The notes beneath the pieces are model-generated. The model was not told the DNA's origin and made no database searches. It saw nothing but the letters and a program-made list of their open reading frames with translations. DNA of 64,000 nt, from positions 62,001 through 126,000 of the forward strand of contig PNLP01000013.1 in NCBI GenBank assembly GCA_013823135.1. Direction: 5' to 3'. The position numbers and the translations under genes are program-made. This stretch comes from Planctomycetaceae bacterium (GTDB taxonomy: Bacteria > Planctomycetota > Planctomycetia > Gemmatales > Gemmataceae). Shown here piece after piece: positions 43,625 to 52,019 of this stretch (position 1 is the stretch's first letter; the number at the start of each line of letters is the position of its first letter).

Positions 43625-44113
43625 ATGCCCGACGCGACGCCGAAGACCGTGATCGAGTTCTACTCTACTACCGGCGATCACGGCTGTTTTTCGAACTTCT
43701 CCCGGCACTCGATCTACCTCAAGAAGAAGCGCTGGCCGACGACGGAGCATTACTTCCAGGCTCAGAAGTTCGCCGGGGAACCCGACGAGGAAGAGGTTCG
43801 CAAAGCTCCCAAACCCGCCCAGGCCGCGAGCATGGGTCGCGACCGCAAACGGCCACTCCGGCGCGACTGGGAGTCGGTAAAGGAACAGGTGATGCTCGAC
43901 GCCCTGCGTGCGAAGTTCACCCAGCACGACGACTTGAAGGCGATCCTGCTCGGCACTGGCGATGCCACGTTGGTCGAACACACCGAGAAGGATTCGTACT
44001 GGGGTGATGGTGGCGACGGCAGCGGCAAGAACCGGCTCGGTCACCTGTTGATGAAGTTGCGCGAAGAGTTGCGTCAGGAAAGTCCGCAGCCGCCGGCGAA
44101 GGCCGGCGGCTGA
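43625..44113 (+). CDS. NADAR (YbiA/RibX) family N-glycosidase
   Basis: The 162 residues start at ATG 43625 with GGAGGA 5 bp upstream. VIEFYSTTGDHGCFSNFSRH, RWPTTEHYFQAQKF and ADSYWGDG-like KDSYWGDGGDG match the family's active-site blocks, including the conserved Glu in TTEHYF. Characterised members cleave N-glycosidic bonds in riboflavin-pathway intermediates or remove ADP-ribose from guanine; either role is possible here. The protein is cytoplasmic. The C-terminus is Pro/Gln-rich. It is convergent with ppa, 15 bp apart. Confidence 0.85.
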   Translation: MPDATPKTVIEFYSTTGDHGCFSNFSRHSIYLKKKRWPTTEHYFQAQKFAGEPDEEEVRKAPKPAQAASMGRDRKRPLRRDWESVKEQVMLDALRAKFTQHDDLKAILLGTGDATLVEHTEKDSYWGDGGDGSGKNRLGHLLMKLREELRQESPQPPAKAGG

Positions 44114-44128
44114 TGCGGTGCGGAGCGG

Positions 44129-44689
44129 TCAATCGTGGACGTTGCCGAGCGAAGCCCGGAACCGCGCCACCGATTCCCGCACCTCGGCCGTGCCATCCTC
44201 GTTGGACGCCCAGCCGAGCGGTTCAATCGTCACGCCTTCCAGTTGCTTGTAAGTCGTGAAGAAGAATTCCACCTCGCGGACGAAGTGAACCGGCACGTCT
44301 TCGAGTTTGCGAATGTGGGAGAACAGTGGATCCTTGTGTGGCACCGCGAGGATCTTGAAGTCGTTGAACCCCTTGTCCTTCATCCGGAAGATGCCGACGA
44401 TGCGGGCTTCAATGAGGCACCCCGAGAACGTCGCCTCGTTCACCATGATGAGGATGTCGAGGGGGTCGCCGTCCTCGGCCAGCGTCTGGGGGATGAACCC
44501 GTAGTCACCGGGATACACGGCCGAACTGTACAGGTACCGGTCGAGCTTGATGAGCCCGGTGACCTTATCGACCTCGAATTTGCTCCGCCTGCCCTTCGGG
44601 ATCTCGATGATCGAGTTCACGACGGACGCCTCACCGGTTCCGGGAGGGATCATCATGTAATCGCGGAGGTAGTCGCGGCGTGCGAACAT
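44129..44689 (-). CDS. ppa: Inorganic pyrophosphatase, family I
   Basis: The protein has 186 residues from ATG 44689 (MFARRDYL); the open extension to 44758 is unlikely. YPGDYGFIPQTLAEDGDPLD is the family I signature with the metal-binding Asp residues, and IEIPKGRRSKFEVDK precedes it as expected. It hydrolyses PPi to phosphate in the cytoplasm and drives biosynthetic reactions. It lies 146 bp downstream of the Hsp20 pair on the same strand and may share their transcript only weakly. Confidence 0.93.
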   Translation of the reverse strand: MFARRDYLRDYMMIPPGTGEASVVNSIIEIPKGRRSKFEVDKVTGLIKLDRYLYSSAVYPGDYGFIPQTLAEDGDPLDILIMVNEATFSGCLIEARIVGIFRMKDKGFNDFKILAVPHKDPLFSHIRKLEDVPVHFVREVEFFFTTYKQLEGVTIEPLGWASNEDGTAEVRESVARFRASLGNVHD

Positions 44690-44835
44690 GACTTCGGGTG
44701 GGTTGTTGGTTGAGGTTCGGTGGTCGAAATGTTCCGGAAAGCCCGGGCGAACCCGCAACTGGTGTCCGAAACTGTGTGTGAGAACAATCTACGACCCACG
44801 ACCCACAACCAACACCCCATCCTCAGAACCTCGGA

Positions 44836-45201
44836 TCAACCCGTGACGGCGATCCGCTTCGGTTTGACCGCTTCCACCTTCGGCAGACGAACCGTCAGCA
44901 CCCCGACCTTGAGGTCGGCGGTAATCTTGTCCGCAGCCACGCTATCGGCCACCTTGAAGACCCGCTGGTAGTTTGTCGGGGCGTATTCGCGTGTTGCCGG
45001 CCGGCGACCGTGAACGGAGAGTTCACCCTTTTCGAAGCGGATGTCCACGTCGCCGGGTTTCACGCCGGGCATGTCCGCCACGACGAGGAACTCGCTTTCG
45101 GTTTCCAGAACATCGACTCGCGGGCCAACCGTGACGGCTCGATCTTCGGTCCCGTTGGGGGAACTGGCCGGGGAAGCTGCGTCAGTTGCCAGGTTTAACA
45201 T
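44836..45201 (-). CDS. Hsp20 small heat-shock protein (second of a pair)
   Basis: This 121-residue alpha-crystallin-domain protein contains VDVLETESEFLVVADMPGV, FEKGELSVHGRR and VGVLTVRLPK. The C-terminal PKRIAVTG has the I-x-V-like anchor used for oligomer assembly. Small heat-shock proteins hold unfolding proteins for refolding. The N-terminal arm is very short (about 25 residues). It is 34 bp after the stop of the other Hsp20 gene, so both form an operon. Confidence 0.9.
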   Translation of the reverse strand: MLNLATDAASPASSPNGTEDRAVTVGPRVDVLETESEFLVVADMPGVKPGDVDIRFEKGELSVHGRRPATREYAPTNYQRVFKVADSVAADKITADLKVGVLTVRLPKVEAVKPKRIAVTG

Positions 45202-45235
45202 GGGTTATGCTCCTTGTGGAATGTGTTGTGGGGTA

Positions 45236-45664
45236 TCACTCGCCCTTCACGACAATCTTCCGGGGCTTGGCGGCCTCGTGCTTCGGCAGTGTCAGTTTCA
45301 ACACACCATCGACGTATTTCGCCTCGACCTTGTCCGCATCAACAAGGGCCGGCAACCCGACCACACGGGTGAACTTGCCGAAGGGGCGTTCTTGCCGAAG
45401 CCACACGGAGCCAGGCACTTCGGGCGGCGTTCGTTCACCGACAACGGTAAGCTGGTTCCCTTCGGTCACGGTCACTTCCAGTTTCGCGGGGTCCACCCCT
45501 GGCAGATCGGCCTCGGCGTACACCGCGTGTTCGTCTTCCCACACGGTCAGTTGAGCGGCGGTTGGTACGGTAGACGCCCGACCGAGCCACTTCGCGAATT
45601 CATCCTGAACCTGGTTGAAGTCGTTCCACAGCGAGCCCAGAGGATGACGGCGGATTTGAGACAT
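45236..45664 (-). CDS. Hsp20 small heat-shock protein (first of a pair)
   Basis: The 142 residues start at ATG 45664 with a perfect AGGAGG 6 bp upstream; a TTG two codons earlier is not used. The alpha-crystallin domain spans about 40-140: LTVWEDEHAVYAEADLPGVD, VWLRQERPFGKF and VDGVLKLTLPKHE. PRKIVVKGE forms the C-terminal anchor. The helical N-terminal arm contains WNDFNQVQDEFAKWL. The two paralogues differ enough to suggest hetero-oligomers. A possible heat-shock promoter is noted upstream. Confidence 0.92.
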   Translation of the reverse strand: MSQIRRHPLGSLWNDFNQVQDEFAKWLGRASTVPTAAQLTVWEDEHAVYAEADLPGVDPAKLEVTVTEGNQLTVVGERTPPEVPGSVWLRQERPFGKFTRVVGLPALVDADKVEAKYVDGVLKLTLPKHEAAKPRKIVVKGE

Positions 45665-45976
45665 GCGCAACCTCCTGAATGGTTAAGTTTGGGTCCGGGA
45701 TCTCTACCGGATCGCTGCGTTAGATACGCGCTCCCCGGAGAAGGATTCATGCCCACAACGGGCCACGCGAGATTGCATTTCAAGCCGCGTGCCAAACTTG
45801 ACAGGAGGCTACGGGATCGAAATATCGCTCGAAAAATCAAGGATTTGCGACGAACGGCCAGGGTATGAAGGGCTGTGCCAACCTGGTGCAAGTTTGGCAA
45901 CGCGGTGCAAAAATGACAGTTCCACCCCTTTGCAAACCAGGGCGTTGACACACGCCCCGCTCGCCAAGAACGGGCT
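45665..45976. other. 312-bp gap upstream of Hsp20 operon
   Basis: No gene is visible. On the minus strand CTTGAAA (45778-45784), followed 15 bp later by CCCGTTG, loosely resembles a sigma-32 promoter (CTTGAAA and CCCATNT). No CIRCE element (TTAGCACTC/GAGTGCTAA) was found. The region also carries the 3' end of the convergent... that is, upstream, MBL-gene transcript on the same strand. Confidence 0.4.
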
Positions 45977-46621
45977 TCAGTCCATCAGGAACGGGTTCAT
46001 CCGCTTCTCGTGGCCGATGGTGGTAACCGGTCCGTGGCCGGGGTACACAACCGTGTCGGGCGGCAGCGGCCACAGCACGCGGGTAATGTTGGCTTTCAGC
46101 GTGGGGAAGCTCCCACCCGGGAAGTCCGTGCGGCCGACGCTTCCGCGGAACAGCACGTCGCCACCCAGCACCACGGCCGGTTTCATCTCGCGGAGCAGGT
46201 AAACGACGTGCCCCGGTGAGTGCCCGGGGATGTCGAACACTTCCAGTTCGATCCCCGCGACGGTGATCGTGTCGCCTTCATTCAGGAGTCGGTCGGCGGG
46301 CGGACTGACCACGCTGAACCCGAACGCGGCGCTCATGTTCACGTTCGCGTCGGTCAGGAACAGTGCGTCCCCGGTGCCGATGAAAATGGGAGCGTCTGGG
46401 AACGCCTGCTTCAGGTCCGCGTTGCCGGCGATGTGATCAACGTGCCCGTGCGTACAGACGATCGCCGTGAGGGTCAGGCCGCGCTCAGCGAGTGCCTCGC
46501 GGATCAGGTCCGGCTCGAATCCGGGGTCGATGACGAACGCTTCGGTGCCGCCCTCACGCCAGACGACGTAGGAGTTCTCCGCGAACGGCTGCGACTCAAT
46601 GGTGAGGATCTGGATGCCCAT
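45977..46621 (-). CDS. MBL-fold metallo-hydrolase (glyoxalase II-like)
   Basis: The protein has 214 residues from ATG 46621; codons open to 46774 cross a repeat and are rejected. CTHGHVDHIAG is the HxHxDH metal motif. HSPGHVVYLL, GGDVLFRGSVGRTDFPGG and VYPGHGPVTTIGHEK complete the binuclear metal site. The GSVGRTDFPGG block is typical of the YcbL-type glyoxalase II-like or sulfur-dioxygenase-like branch. Hydrolysis of a thioester is likely but not certain. The protein is cytoplasmic. It is the gene before the Hsp20 pair but 312 bp away. Confidence 0.88.
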   Translation of the reverse strand: MGIQILTIESQPFAENSYVVWREGGTEAFVIDPGFEPDLIREALAERGLTLTAIVCTHGHVDHIAGNADLKQAFPDAPIFIGTGDALFLTDANVNMSAAFGFSVVSPPADRLLNEGDTITVAGIELEVFDIPGHSPGHVVYLLREMKPAVVLGGDVLFRGSVGRTDFPGGSFPTLKANITRVLWPLPPDTVVYPGHGPVTTIGHEKRMNPFLMD

Positions 46622-46634
46622 CTCTTCTGGTCCC

Positions 46635-46701
46635 AAGTCGTAAAGTCGAAATCCTGCTGTCTTCGACTTTACGACTTTACGACCTGATGACTTTACGACT
46701 T
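46635..46701. repeat. AAGTCGTAAAGTCGAA inverted and direct repeats
   Basis: 46635-46650 and 46662-46677 are a perfect 16-bp inverted repeat, and GACTTTACGACTT appears a further time at 46689-46701. The block lies between divergent genes, immediately upstream of the MBL start, and could form a hairpin or act as a multi-site operator. Confidence 0.75.
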
Positions 46702-46798
46702 GAGCAGACTCGGGACTTGAGCCTTGACCAGTTTCGCGGCTCACGCTATTCCCCGCAGTCGAGAATCGTCTCAATCTCGGTCAGCGGGAGTGTTTGCC

Positions 46799-47599
46799 AT
46801 GCAGATCAGGAACTTGATGGTGGGAGTGGGTGCCATGGTCTTCGGCGCGGTGGTCGCGGCCATCGCACAGTCCCCGAAACAAACCAATCCCGTCAAACAG
46901 GCGTCCGGCACCGGCACCGTGGCGAACATCGAAGCGGCGAAGCACGCCGACCTCGGCACAATGCTGGCTGAAGCTCGCACGGCACTCGGGAAAGCTCGCG
47001 ACTACACCAGCACCTTCACCCGCCAAGAGCGATTGAACGGGGCGCTGGGTGCGGAACAGGTCGGCGAGATCAAGGCGCGAGTCAGTCCCGCAGGCGTGTA
47101 TGTTCGCTTCGCTCGCCCCGAAGCCATCGCGGGAATGGAAGTCTCATACTCGGCGAAGAAGGCTACGAACAAGGTGATGTACCGCCCCGCGGGGGTCGCG
47201 GGCCGCAAGGGATTCCAGCGTCTCAATACGGACGACCCGAAGTTCCTTGCGGATAACCGCCACCCGGTCACCGACTGGGGCATGGGGCCAATCGTCGAAC
47301 TGATCGCGACTTCGACGGCCCGCGAAAAGACGCTGAACAACCCGGTCGAGGTGTACACGGCCGACTTCCAGTTCGCGAACCGCAACGTCACGAAGTACGA
47401 AATCCTGACACGCCGCCCGCACGCCTTCCGCTACGCCGCGAAGATGGTGGTGTATGTGGATAAGGAAACGAAGTTGCCGGTGCGATTCGAGGCCTACGAC
47501 GAACCGAAGGCCGGCATGACCAGCGGCGATCTGCTGGAAGCGTATAGCTTCACCGACCTGAAACTGAATGTGGGCGTCGGCGAGAACACGTTCGAGTAA
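46799..47599 (+). CDS. Exported DUF1571 family protein
   Basis: The 266 residues start at ATG 46799 with GGGAG 9 bp upstream. Residues 1-24 form a signal peptide. The body matches DUF1571, a planctomycete/bacterial family related in fold to LolA-like outer-membrane lipoprotein carriers: YTSTFTRQERLNG, EIKARVSPAGVYVRF and LPVRFEAYDEPK with a SFTDLKLNVGVGENTF end. A periplasmic lipid- or lipoprotein-carrier role is inferred from the fold only. It ends at a strong terminator. Confidence 0.85.
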   Translation: MQIRNLMVGVGAMVFGAVVAAIAQSPKQTNPVKQASGTGTVANIEAAKHADLGTMLAEARTALGKARDYTSTFTRQERLNGALGAEQVGEIKARVSPAGVYVRFARPEAIAGMEVSYSAKKATNKVMYRPAGVAGRKGFQRLNTDDPKFLADNRHPVTDWGMGPIVELIATSTAREKTLNNPVEVYTADFQFANRNVTKYEILTRRPHAFRYAAKMVVYVDKETKLPVRFEAYDEPKAGMTSGDLLEAYSFTDLKLNVGVGENTFE

Positions 47600-47617
47600 G
47601 GATTGCGGACCAACTCG

Positions 47618-47647
47618 AAAACGGCGGGAACGTGTCCCGCCGTTTTT
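47618..47647 (+). terminator. Rho-independent terminator after DUF1571 gene
   Basis: AAAACGGCGGGA (47618-47629) pairs with TCCCGCCGTTTT (47635-47646), a 12-bp stem with a 5-bp loop and T-run, 18 bp past the stop. Confidence 0.9.
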
Positions 47648-47715
47648 CGTTGCGCCTTGCCAGCGAATGCGCGTGTCTGCGACAATAACGCAGTCGCATC
47701 TGACGCGAGGGACAC

Positions 47716-47940
47716 ATGACGCCTACACTCGAATCGCTCGGCATCGACCGCATGACCGTTCATGAACGAGTCGCTCTCGCGCAGGCGATCTGGGATAGCA
47801 TTCCTCCCGAAGTCACGCCGCTGAGCGACTCCCAGAAGCAGGAGGTCGACCGGCGGTTGGCAGCGCACCGATCCGATCCGACGGCCGCGATTCCCTGGGA
47901 ACAGGTGGAAGCCGAGGCTCTGGCACGGTTGCCGAAATGA
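47716..47940 (+). CDS. Addiction-module antitoxin-like protein (TIGR02574 family), orphan
   Basis: The protein has 74 residues. LTVHERVALAQAIWDSI-like sequence (MTVHERVALAQAIWDSI at 13-29) and LDRRLAAHRSDPTAAIPWEQV-like C-terminus match the small TIGR02574/CHP02574 antitoxin family, which normally precedes a RelE/ParE-type toxin gene. Here the stop overlaps the start of a membrane-protein gene (ATGA at 47937-47940) and no toxin is present. The protein may be a recruited regulator or a relic whose toxin has been replaced. Confidence 0.75.
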   Translation: MTPTLESLGIDRMTVHERVALAQAIWDSIPPEVTPLSDSQKQEVDRRLAAHRSDPTAAIPWEQVEAEALARLPK

Positions 47941-48542
47941 GCCTGTCCGTCTCGAATCAGATCCGGGCTTGGCTCGTCGATGATTGGCAGTGGCCTTACG
48001 CGACCCTGTTCGCGGCCGGGGGTCTACTGGCAATCGCGCCGGTCTGGTTCCACGTCGCGGGGTTGCCGCTCACGCTCGTCTACCTCCAGTTGCCCATCTA
48101 CATGCTCCATCAGTGGGAGGAGCACCGCAGCGACCGCTTCCGGCTCTACGTGAACCGCATGGTCGGCGGCGGGCGGGAGGCTCTCACGCCGATCGCGACG
48201 TTCTGGATCAACTCACTCGGCGTCTGGGCGGTCGATCTGGTCGCGCTGTACCTTGCCGTGTTTGTCGATGTGGGTTTTGGGCTTATCGCGATCTATCTTC
48301 CGCTGCTGAATGCACTTGGGCACGTCGGCCCGGGCATCGCGAAGCGTGCGTACAACCCCGGATTGTGGACGGCCCTGCTTCTGTTCCTGCCCGTTGGCGG
48401 TTGGAGCGCCGCGGTCGTCTCGCAGGCGTCGCCCGGTTGGGAGTGGCACTTCATCGGTGTGGCCGTCGCGGTCGGGGTTCACGCCGCGATCCTCATTCAC
48501 GTTGCACGGCGACTCAAGCGGTTGCGAGCCAGTGGCATCTGA
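47937..48542 (+). CDS. HXXEE domain membrane protein
   Basis: This 201-residue protein has five or six hydrophobic helices. HQWEEH (residues 58-63) is the defining HXXEE motif in the second helix, and NALGHVGPG and GVHAAI carry further His residues in later helices, so a metal-dependent intramembrane enzyme is plausible. The family function is unknown. Translation is coupled to the antitoxin-like gene through a 4-bp overlap, so the two are made together. Confidence 0.8.
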   Translation: MSLSVSNQIRAWLVDDWQWPYATLFAAGGLLAIAPVWFHVAGLPLTLVYLQLPIYMLHQWEEHRSDRFRLYVNRMVGGGREALTPIATFWINSLGVWAVDLVALYLAVFVDVGFGLIAIYLPLLNALGHVGPGIAKRAYNPGLWTALLLFLPVGGWSAAVVSQASPGWEWHFIGVAVAVGVHAAILIHVARRLKRLRASGI

Positions 48543-48699
48543 TTGGCGGATCGTCCACGTTCTATCGCCTGGGCAGAATGTCCAGCGTAACAATCGCGAG
48601 GATATGAGTTTTCTCGCCGTCGTAATAGCCGTCAGACCATCTCTCAGGATAAACTTACTCGGCTCGCCCACCTTGCTGGTTCCTGTCCAAGGATCACCC

Positions 48700-50667
48700 A
48701 TGCTCAGGTCATGGTGGCTCCGATCAATTGCACAGATCTTCCGATCTCGCCCACAAAAGCACCATTCCGGCACGGTGGTGGGTGCGGACCAAACGGAAAC
48801 TCGCAGACACTTGGCGTTCCGTCCTCAACTGTCGGAGTTGGAAGATCGCTGGTGCCCCGCGACGTTCACCGTGAATGCCATTACCGACACGGGTGCCGGG
48901 AGCGGGAACGCGGGTGATCTTCGCTATTGCGTTGCCAAGGCGAATTCCACAGTCGGTGCGGACACCATCGTCTTCAGCAGCGCCGTGTTCGCCACGGCGA
49001 GGACCATCACGCTGGGTGGCACACAACTCTCGCTGACCGATACAAGCGGAGCGACGACGATCACCGGCCCGACTGCGGGTGTAACCATCGACGGAAACAA
49101 TACGAGCCGCGTGTTCCTGGTAAACGCGAACGTGACGGCATCGTTCTCGCGACTGACCATCACCCGTGGCACAGACTCTGCCGGCGGTGGCATCTTAAAC
49201 AATGGCAAGCTGACCCTGACCAACTGCACCATCACTGGGAACAGCGTCACCACCCCCTTCGGTGGCGGGGGCGTCTTCAACAGCGGCACGCTGACGCTGA
49301 CCAACTGTACCCTCTCCAAAAACTCCACCAGCAACGGCGTAGGCGGCGGCGTTAACAACACCGGTACTGCGACGCTCACCAACTGCATCATCTCTGAAAA
49401 CTCCGCCAATGGTGCCGGAGGCGGCGGCGTTCACAACAACGGTACTGCGACGCTAACCAACTGCACCATCTCCGGAAACTCCGCCAATGGTGCCGGAGGC
49501 GGCGTCTTCAACAACTTCAGCGGCACGGTAACACTGACCAACTGCACCATCTCCGGAAACATTGCGTCCTCGGGTGCCGGTGGCGGCGTCTTCAACAACA
49601 ACACCGTGACGCTGACCAAGTGCACCATCTCCGGAAACTCCTCCATCAGCGGCGGTGGCGGCGTAAATAACAACTTCGGCACGCTGACACTGACCAACTG
49701 CACCGTCTCCGGAAACATTACATCCTTGAGTGGCGGTGGCGGCATCTTCAACAATAGCACGGCGACGCTGACCAACTGCACGCTCTCCGGAAACTCCGCC
49801 GGCAACGGCGGCGGCGGTATGTTCAACAACAGAACGGCGGCACTGACCAACTGCACCATCTCCGGAAACGTTGCCAACGGCGGCGGCGGCGGCATGTTTA
49901 ACAACAACACGGTGACGCTGACCAACTGCACCATCTCCGGAAACTCTGTCAGCAGCGGCGACAACGGCGGCGGTGTGTTCAACAACGGCACGGCGTCTCT
50001 GAGCAACACGATTCTGGCGGGAAACACGGCCGGCACCGGTCCGGATGCCTTCGGCGGATTCAACTCTCTGGGTAATAACCTGATCGGCAAGACCGACGGC
50101 AGTTCCGGGTGGGTCGGCACCGACCTCACCGGCACCATTGCCATCCCGCTGAACCCATTGCTCGCCCCGCTCGGGAACTACGGAGGGCCAACGCAGACGA
50201 TGGCTCTGCTCACCGGCAGCGCCGCCATCAACGCCGGGACATCCACAGGAGCGCCCAAGACCGACCAGCGAGGCGTGAACCGCCTTGGCAACGTGGACAT
50301 CGGCGCATTCGAAGTCGATATCATCAGACCAACGATCAGGATTAGCCCCCCTTCGCTGCCACTTGCTCGCAGGGGGGGCGTGGTGACTTTCACGATCACC
50401 TACGCCGATGCTGACTTCGCCACGAGCACGTTGACCGCCGCGAACATCAAACTGAACCGCACCGGCACGGCGAACGGAACCATCGTCGTCACCGGAACGG
50501 GGAAGACCCGCACCGTGACGATCCGCAACCTCACGGGGACCGGCACGCTGAGTATTTCCATCGTCGCCGGTACCGCCTCGGACACCGCCGGGAACCTCGC
50601 CCCGGCTGCCGGACCGAGCCAGGCGTTCCTCGTTCGTCCACTCGCGCTTAACAGTCGCCCGCGGTAA
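48700..50667 (+). CDS. Exported parallel beta-helix repeat protein with LEDR motif
   Basis: The 655 residues start at ATG 48700 with AAGGA 6 bp upstream; upstream open codons are antisense or non-coding. FRPQLSELEDRWCPATFTV (about 43-61) is the planctomycete LEDR-type N-terminal motif found before extracellular domains. A beta-helix runs from about 150 to 450 with ten LTNCTISGN-type repeats separated by Gly-rich GGGGVFNN turns. After it comes the choice-of-end block GTSTGAPKTDQRGVNR and a C-terminal Ig-like domain (VVTFTITYADADF). It is probably a cell-surface or extracellular protein; polysaccharide binding is only a guess. At DNA level the repeats are nearly identical. Confidence 0.85.
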   Translation: MLRSWWLRSIAQIFRSRPQKHHSGTVVGADQTETRRHLAFRPQLSELEDRWCPATFTVNAITDTGAGSGNAGDLRYCVAKANSTVGADTIVFSSAVFATARTITLGGTQLSLTDTSGATTITGPTAGVTIDGNNTSRVFLVNANVTASFSRLTITRGTDSAGGGILNNGKLTLTNCTITGNSVTTPFGGGGVFNSGTLTLTNCTLSKNSTSNGVGGGVNNTGTATLTNCIISENSANGAGGGGVHNNGTATLTNCTISGNSANGAGGGVFNNFSGTVTLTNCTISGNIASSGAGGGVFNNNTVTLTKCTISGNSSISGGGGVNNNFGTLTLTNCTVSGNITSLSGGGGIFNNSTATLTNCTLSGNSAGNGGGGMFNNRTAALTNCTISGNVANGGGGGMFNNNTVTLTNCTISGNSVSSGDNGGGVFNNGTASLSNTILAGNTAGTGPDAFGGFNSLGNNLIGKTDGSSGWVGTDLTGTIAIPLNPLLAPLGNYGGPTQTMALLTGSAAINAGTSTGAPKTDQRGVNRLGNVDIGAFEVDIIRPTIRISPPSLPLARRGGVVTFTITYADADFATSTLTAANIKLNRTGTANGTIVVTGTGKTRTVTIRNLTGTGTLSISIVAGTASDTAGNLAPAAGPSQAFLVRPLALNSRPR

Positions 50668-50688
50668 GCGTTTGCCCTGAGAGATTTT

Positions 50689-50763
50689 GGCGAGCGGGGG
50701 ACGTCAGTCCCCCGAGGTGTGAGCGAAGACAAGAACTAGGGGGCTTACGCACCCCCGCTCGCC
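50689..50763. repeat. Intergenic palindrome, GGCGAGC-tip family (75 bp)
   Basis: GGCGAGCGGGGG (50689) pairs with CCCCCGCTCGCC (end 50763); the inner arms are imperfect. The centre GGTGTGAGCGAAGACAAGAA is nearly identical to that of the copy at 60767-60842, and both are followed by AAAATGCCA(A/G)AATCT. The two are therefore homologous copies, not chance hairpins. Confidence 0.85.
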
Positions 50764-50884
50764 AAAATGCCAAAATCTGAAGCGGCACCCAGATTGCTCA
50801 TTCGAGTTGCCCCCAGGCGTGCCATGTGCATATAGTGGAGTATCGCCCGGCGTTTGCGGGGCCTTCGTAAGAGGTGACACCAAC

Positions 50885-51619
50885 ATGAACTACGCGGTCG
50901 ATTCTTACTACGGTGACACGGCTGCTTCCGCCCCCGTGAGCGCACGGGTCGGGTTCATCCGCCGAACCTACGCTCACCTGGCCGTTGCGGTCCTCGCATT
51001 TGTAGGCGTTTCCGCAGCCCTCATCGGCTCGGGACTGGCCGACCAGATTCTTCGCGACGTGTTCATGGCCAACCGATTGGCCTGGCTCGGAACGATGATC
51101 GTGTTCATGGTTGGCACAACGGCTGCCCAGTACATGGCGCAGTCGCGGTCGTCGGTCGGCATGCAGTATGCCGGTCTGACGCTATACGTCCTGCTGTACT
51201 CGCTGTTGTTCGTGCCGATCCTGACGATCGCGTCGAACCCGGCCTATGGCGTCGGCAACGCGAACCTGCCGATTCAGGCGGGCATCGTGACGCTGATGGT
51301 CTTCGGCGGCCTGACGGCTGCGGTGTTCATCTCCGGCAAGGACTTCTCGTTCATGGGGCCGGTCCTCATGATCGGTTCGTTCCTGGCTCTGGGCGTGATT
51401 ATCGCCGCGATGATTGGCGGGTTCAGCCTTGGACTGGTGTTCTGCTCGCTGATGGTGGCCCTGTTCGCGGGCTACGTCATCTACGACACCTCGAACATCA
51501 TCCACCGCTACCGCACGGACGAACACGTGGCCGCGAGCATGGCTCTGTTCGGCTCGTTCGCGATGCTGTTCTACTACATCCTGATGCTGTTCATGAGCGG
51601 CGGCCGAAGCAACGACTGA
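50885..51619 (+). CDS. Bax inhibitor-1/YccA family membrane protein
   Basis: The 244 residues start at ATG 50885 with GAGGTG 8 bp upstream. There are seven hydrophobic segments, typical of the BI-1/TMBIM family: [18 protein letters not shown], then [74 protein letters not shown] and [28 protein letters not shown] contains the conserved Asp near the channel exit. Bacterial members are pH-gated calcium leak channels or YccA-like protease inhibitors in the inner membrane. The gene ends at a terminator. Confidence 0.92.
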   Translation: MNYAVDSYYGDTAASAPVSARVGFIRRTYAHLAVAVLAFVGVSAALIGSGLADQILRDVFMANRLAWLGTMIVFMVGTTAAQYMAQSRSSVGMQYAGLTLYVLLYSLLFVPILTIASNPAYGVGNANLPIQAGIVTLMVFGGLTAAVFISGKDFSFMGPVLMIGSFLALGVIIAAMIGGFSLGLVFCSLMVALFAGYVIYDTSNIIHRYRTDEHVAASMALFGSFAMLFYYILMLFMSGGRSND

Positions 51620-51643
51620 TCGTTGCAGAATGTGCAAACCACG

Positions 51644-51674
51644 AACGGCCGGGACAATGTCTCGGCCGTTTTCG
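51644..51674 (+). terminator. Terminator after BI-1 family gene
   Basis: AACGGCCGGGACA (51644-51656) pairs with TGTCTCGGCCGTT (51658-51670) with one G-T pair, followed by TTC. The stem is 25 bp past the stop. Confidence 0.75.
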
Positions 51675-52019
51675 CGCGCAGTGGGTTCTGGAAATGGGGC
51701 GTCCCTCTCGCCTGGAATCAACGAGATCCCCAGATGATTCCGGACTCGCTCCCGGCTATCGTGGCAGACGAATTCGGTCGTAACTATTTTAAAATATAAG
51801 CGATTGCACACGATCTGATATATGTCATTCCGGACGGATAATGTCATTCTGAGTCCGAATAACGGTTCCGGCTGTGGTGTCCCCACTTTCGTCCGGAATG
51901 ACGTGTCAGGCCGTTTCACGTCTGGCCCCGTGCACCGTTTCAGGGTGTGCCGGGTGTGAGCGAAGCCAAGAACTCGGGGGGCTTACGCACCCCCGCTCGC
52001 CAAAAACTCAAGGCACACC
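51675..52019. other. Gene-free region with repeat fragments
   Basis: A short A/T-rich patch (TATTTTAAAATATAAG near 51785) is followed by GTCATTCCGGACG (about 51827) and CGTCCGGAATGAC (about 51891), an inverted pair. Then comes half of a GGCGAGC-family palindrome (51954-52001). No gene is visible. The MITE copy B begins at 52020. Confidence 0.6.
51954..52001. repeat. Half copy of GGCGAGC-tip palindrome
   Basis: GGTGTGAGCGAAGCCAAGAA followed by the right arm (ending CCCCCGCTCGCC) is identical to the centre and right arm of the copy at 60767-60842. The left arm is missing and is replaced by CAGGGTGTGCC-like sequence. It is a truncated copy. Confidence 0.8.

Noticed and set aside
45665..45976. 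CIRCE heat-shock operator
   Set aside because: Neither TTAGCACTC nor GAGTGCTAA is present upstream of the Hsp20 genes.
47937..48542. Toxin partner of the antitoxin-like gene
   Set aside because: The downstream product is a polytopic HXXEE membrane protein with no RelE/ParE features.
49200..49980. CRISPR-like or satellite array
   Set aside because: The repeats are coding, in phase with beta-helix coils, and vary in spacing by multiples of three.
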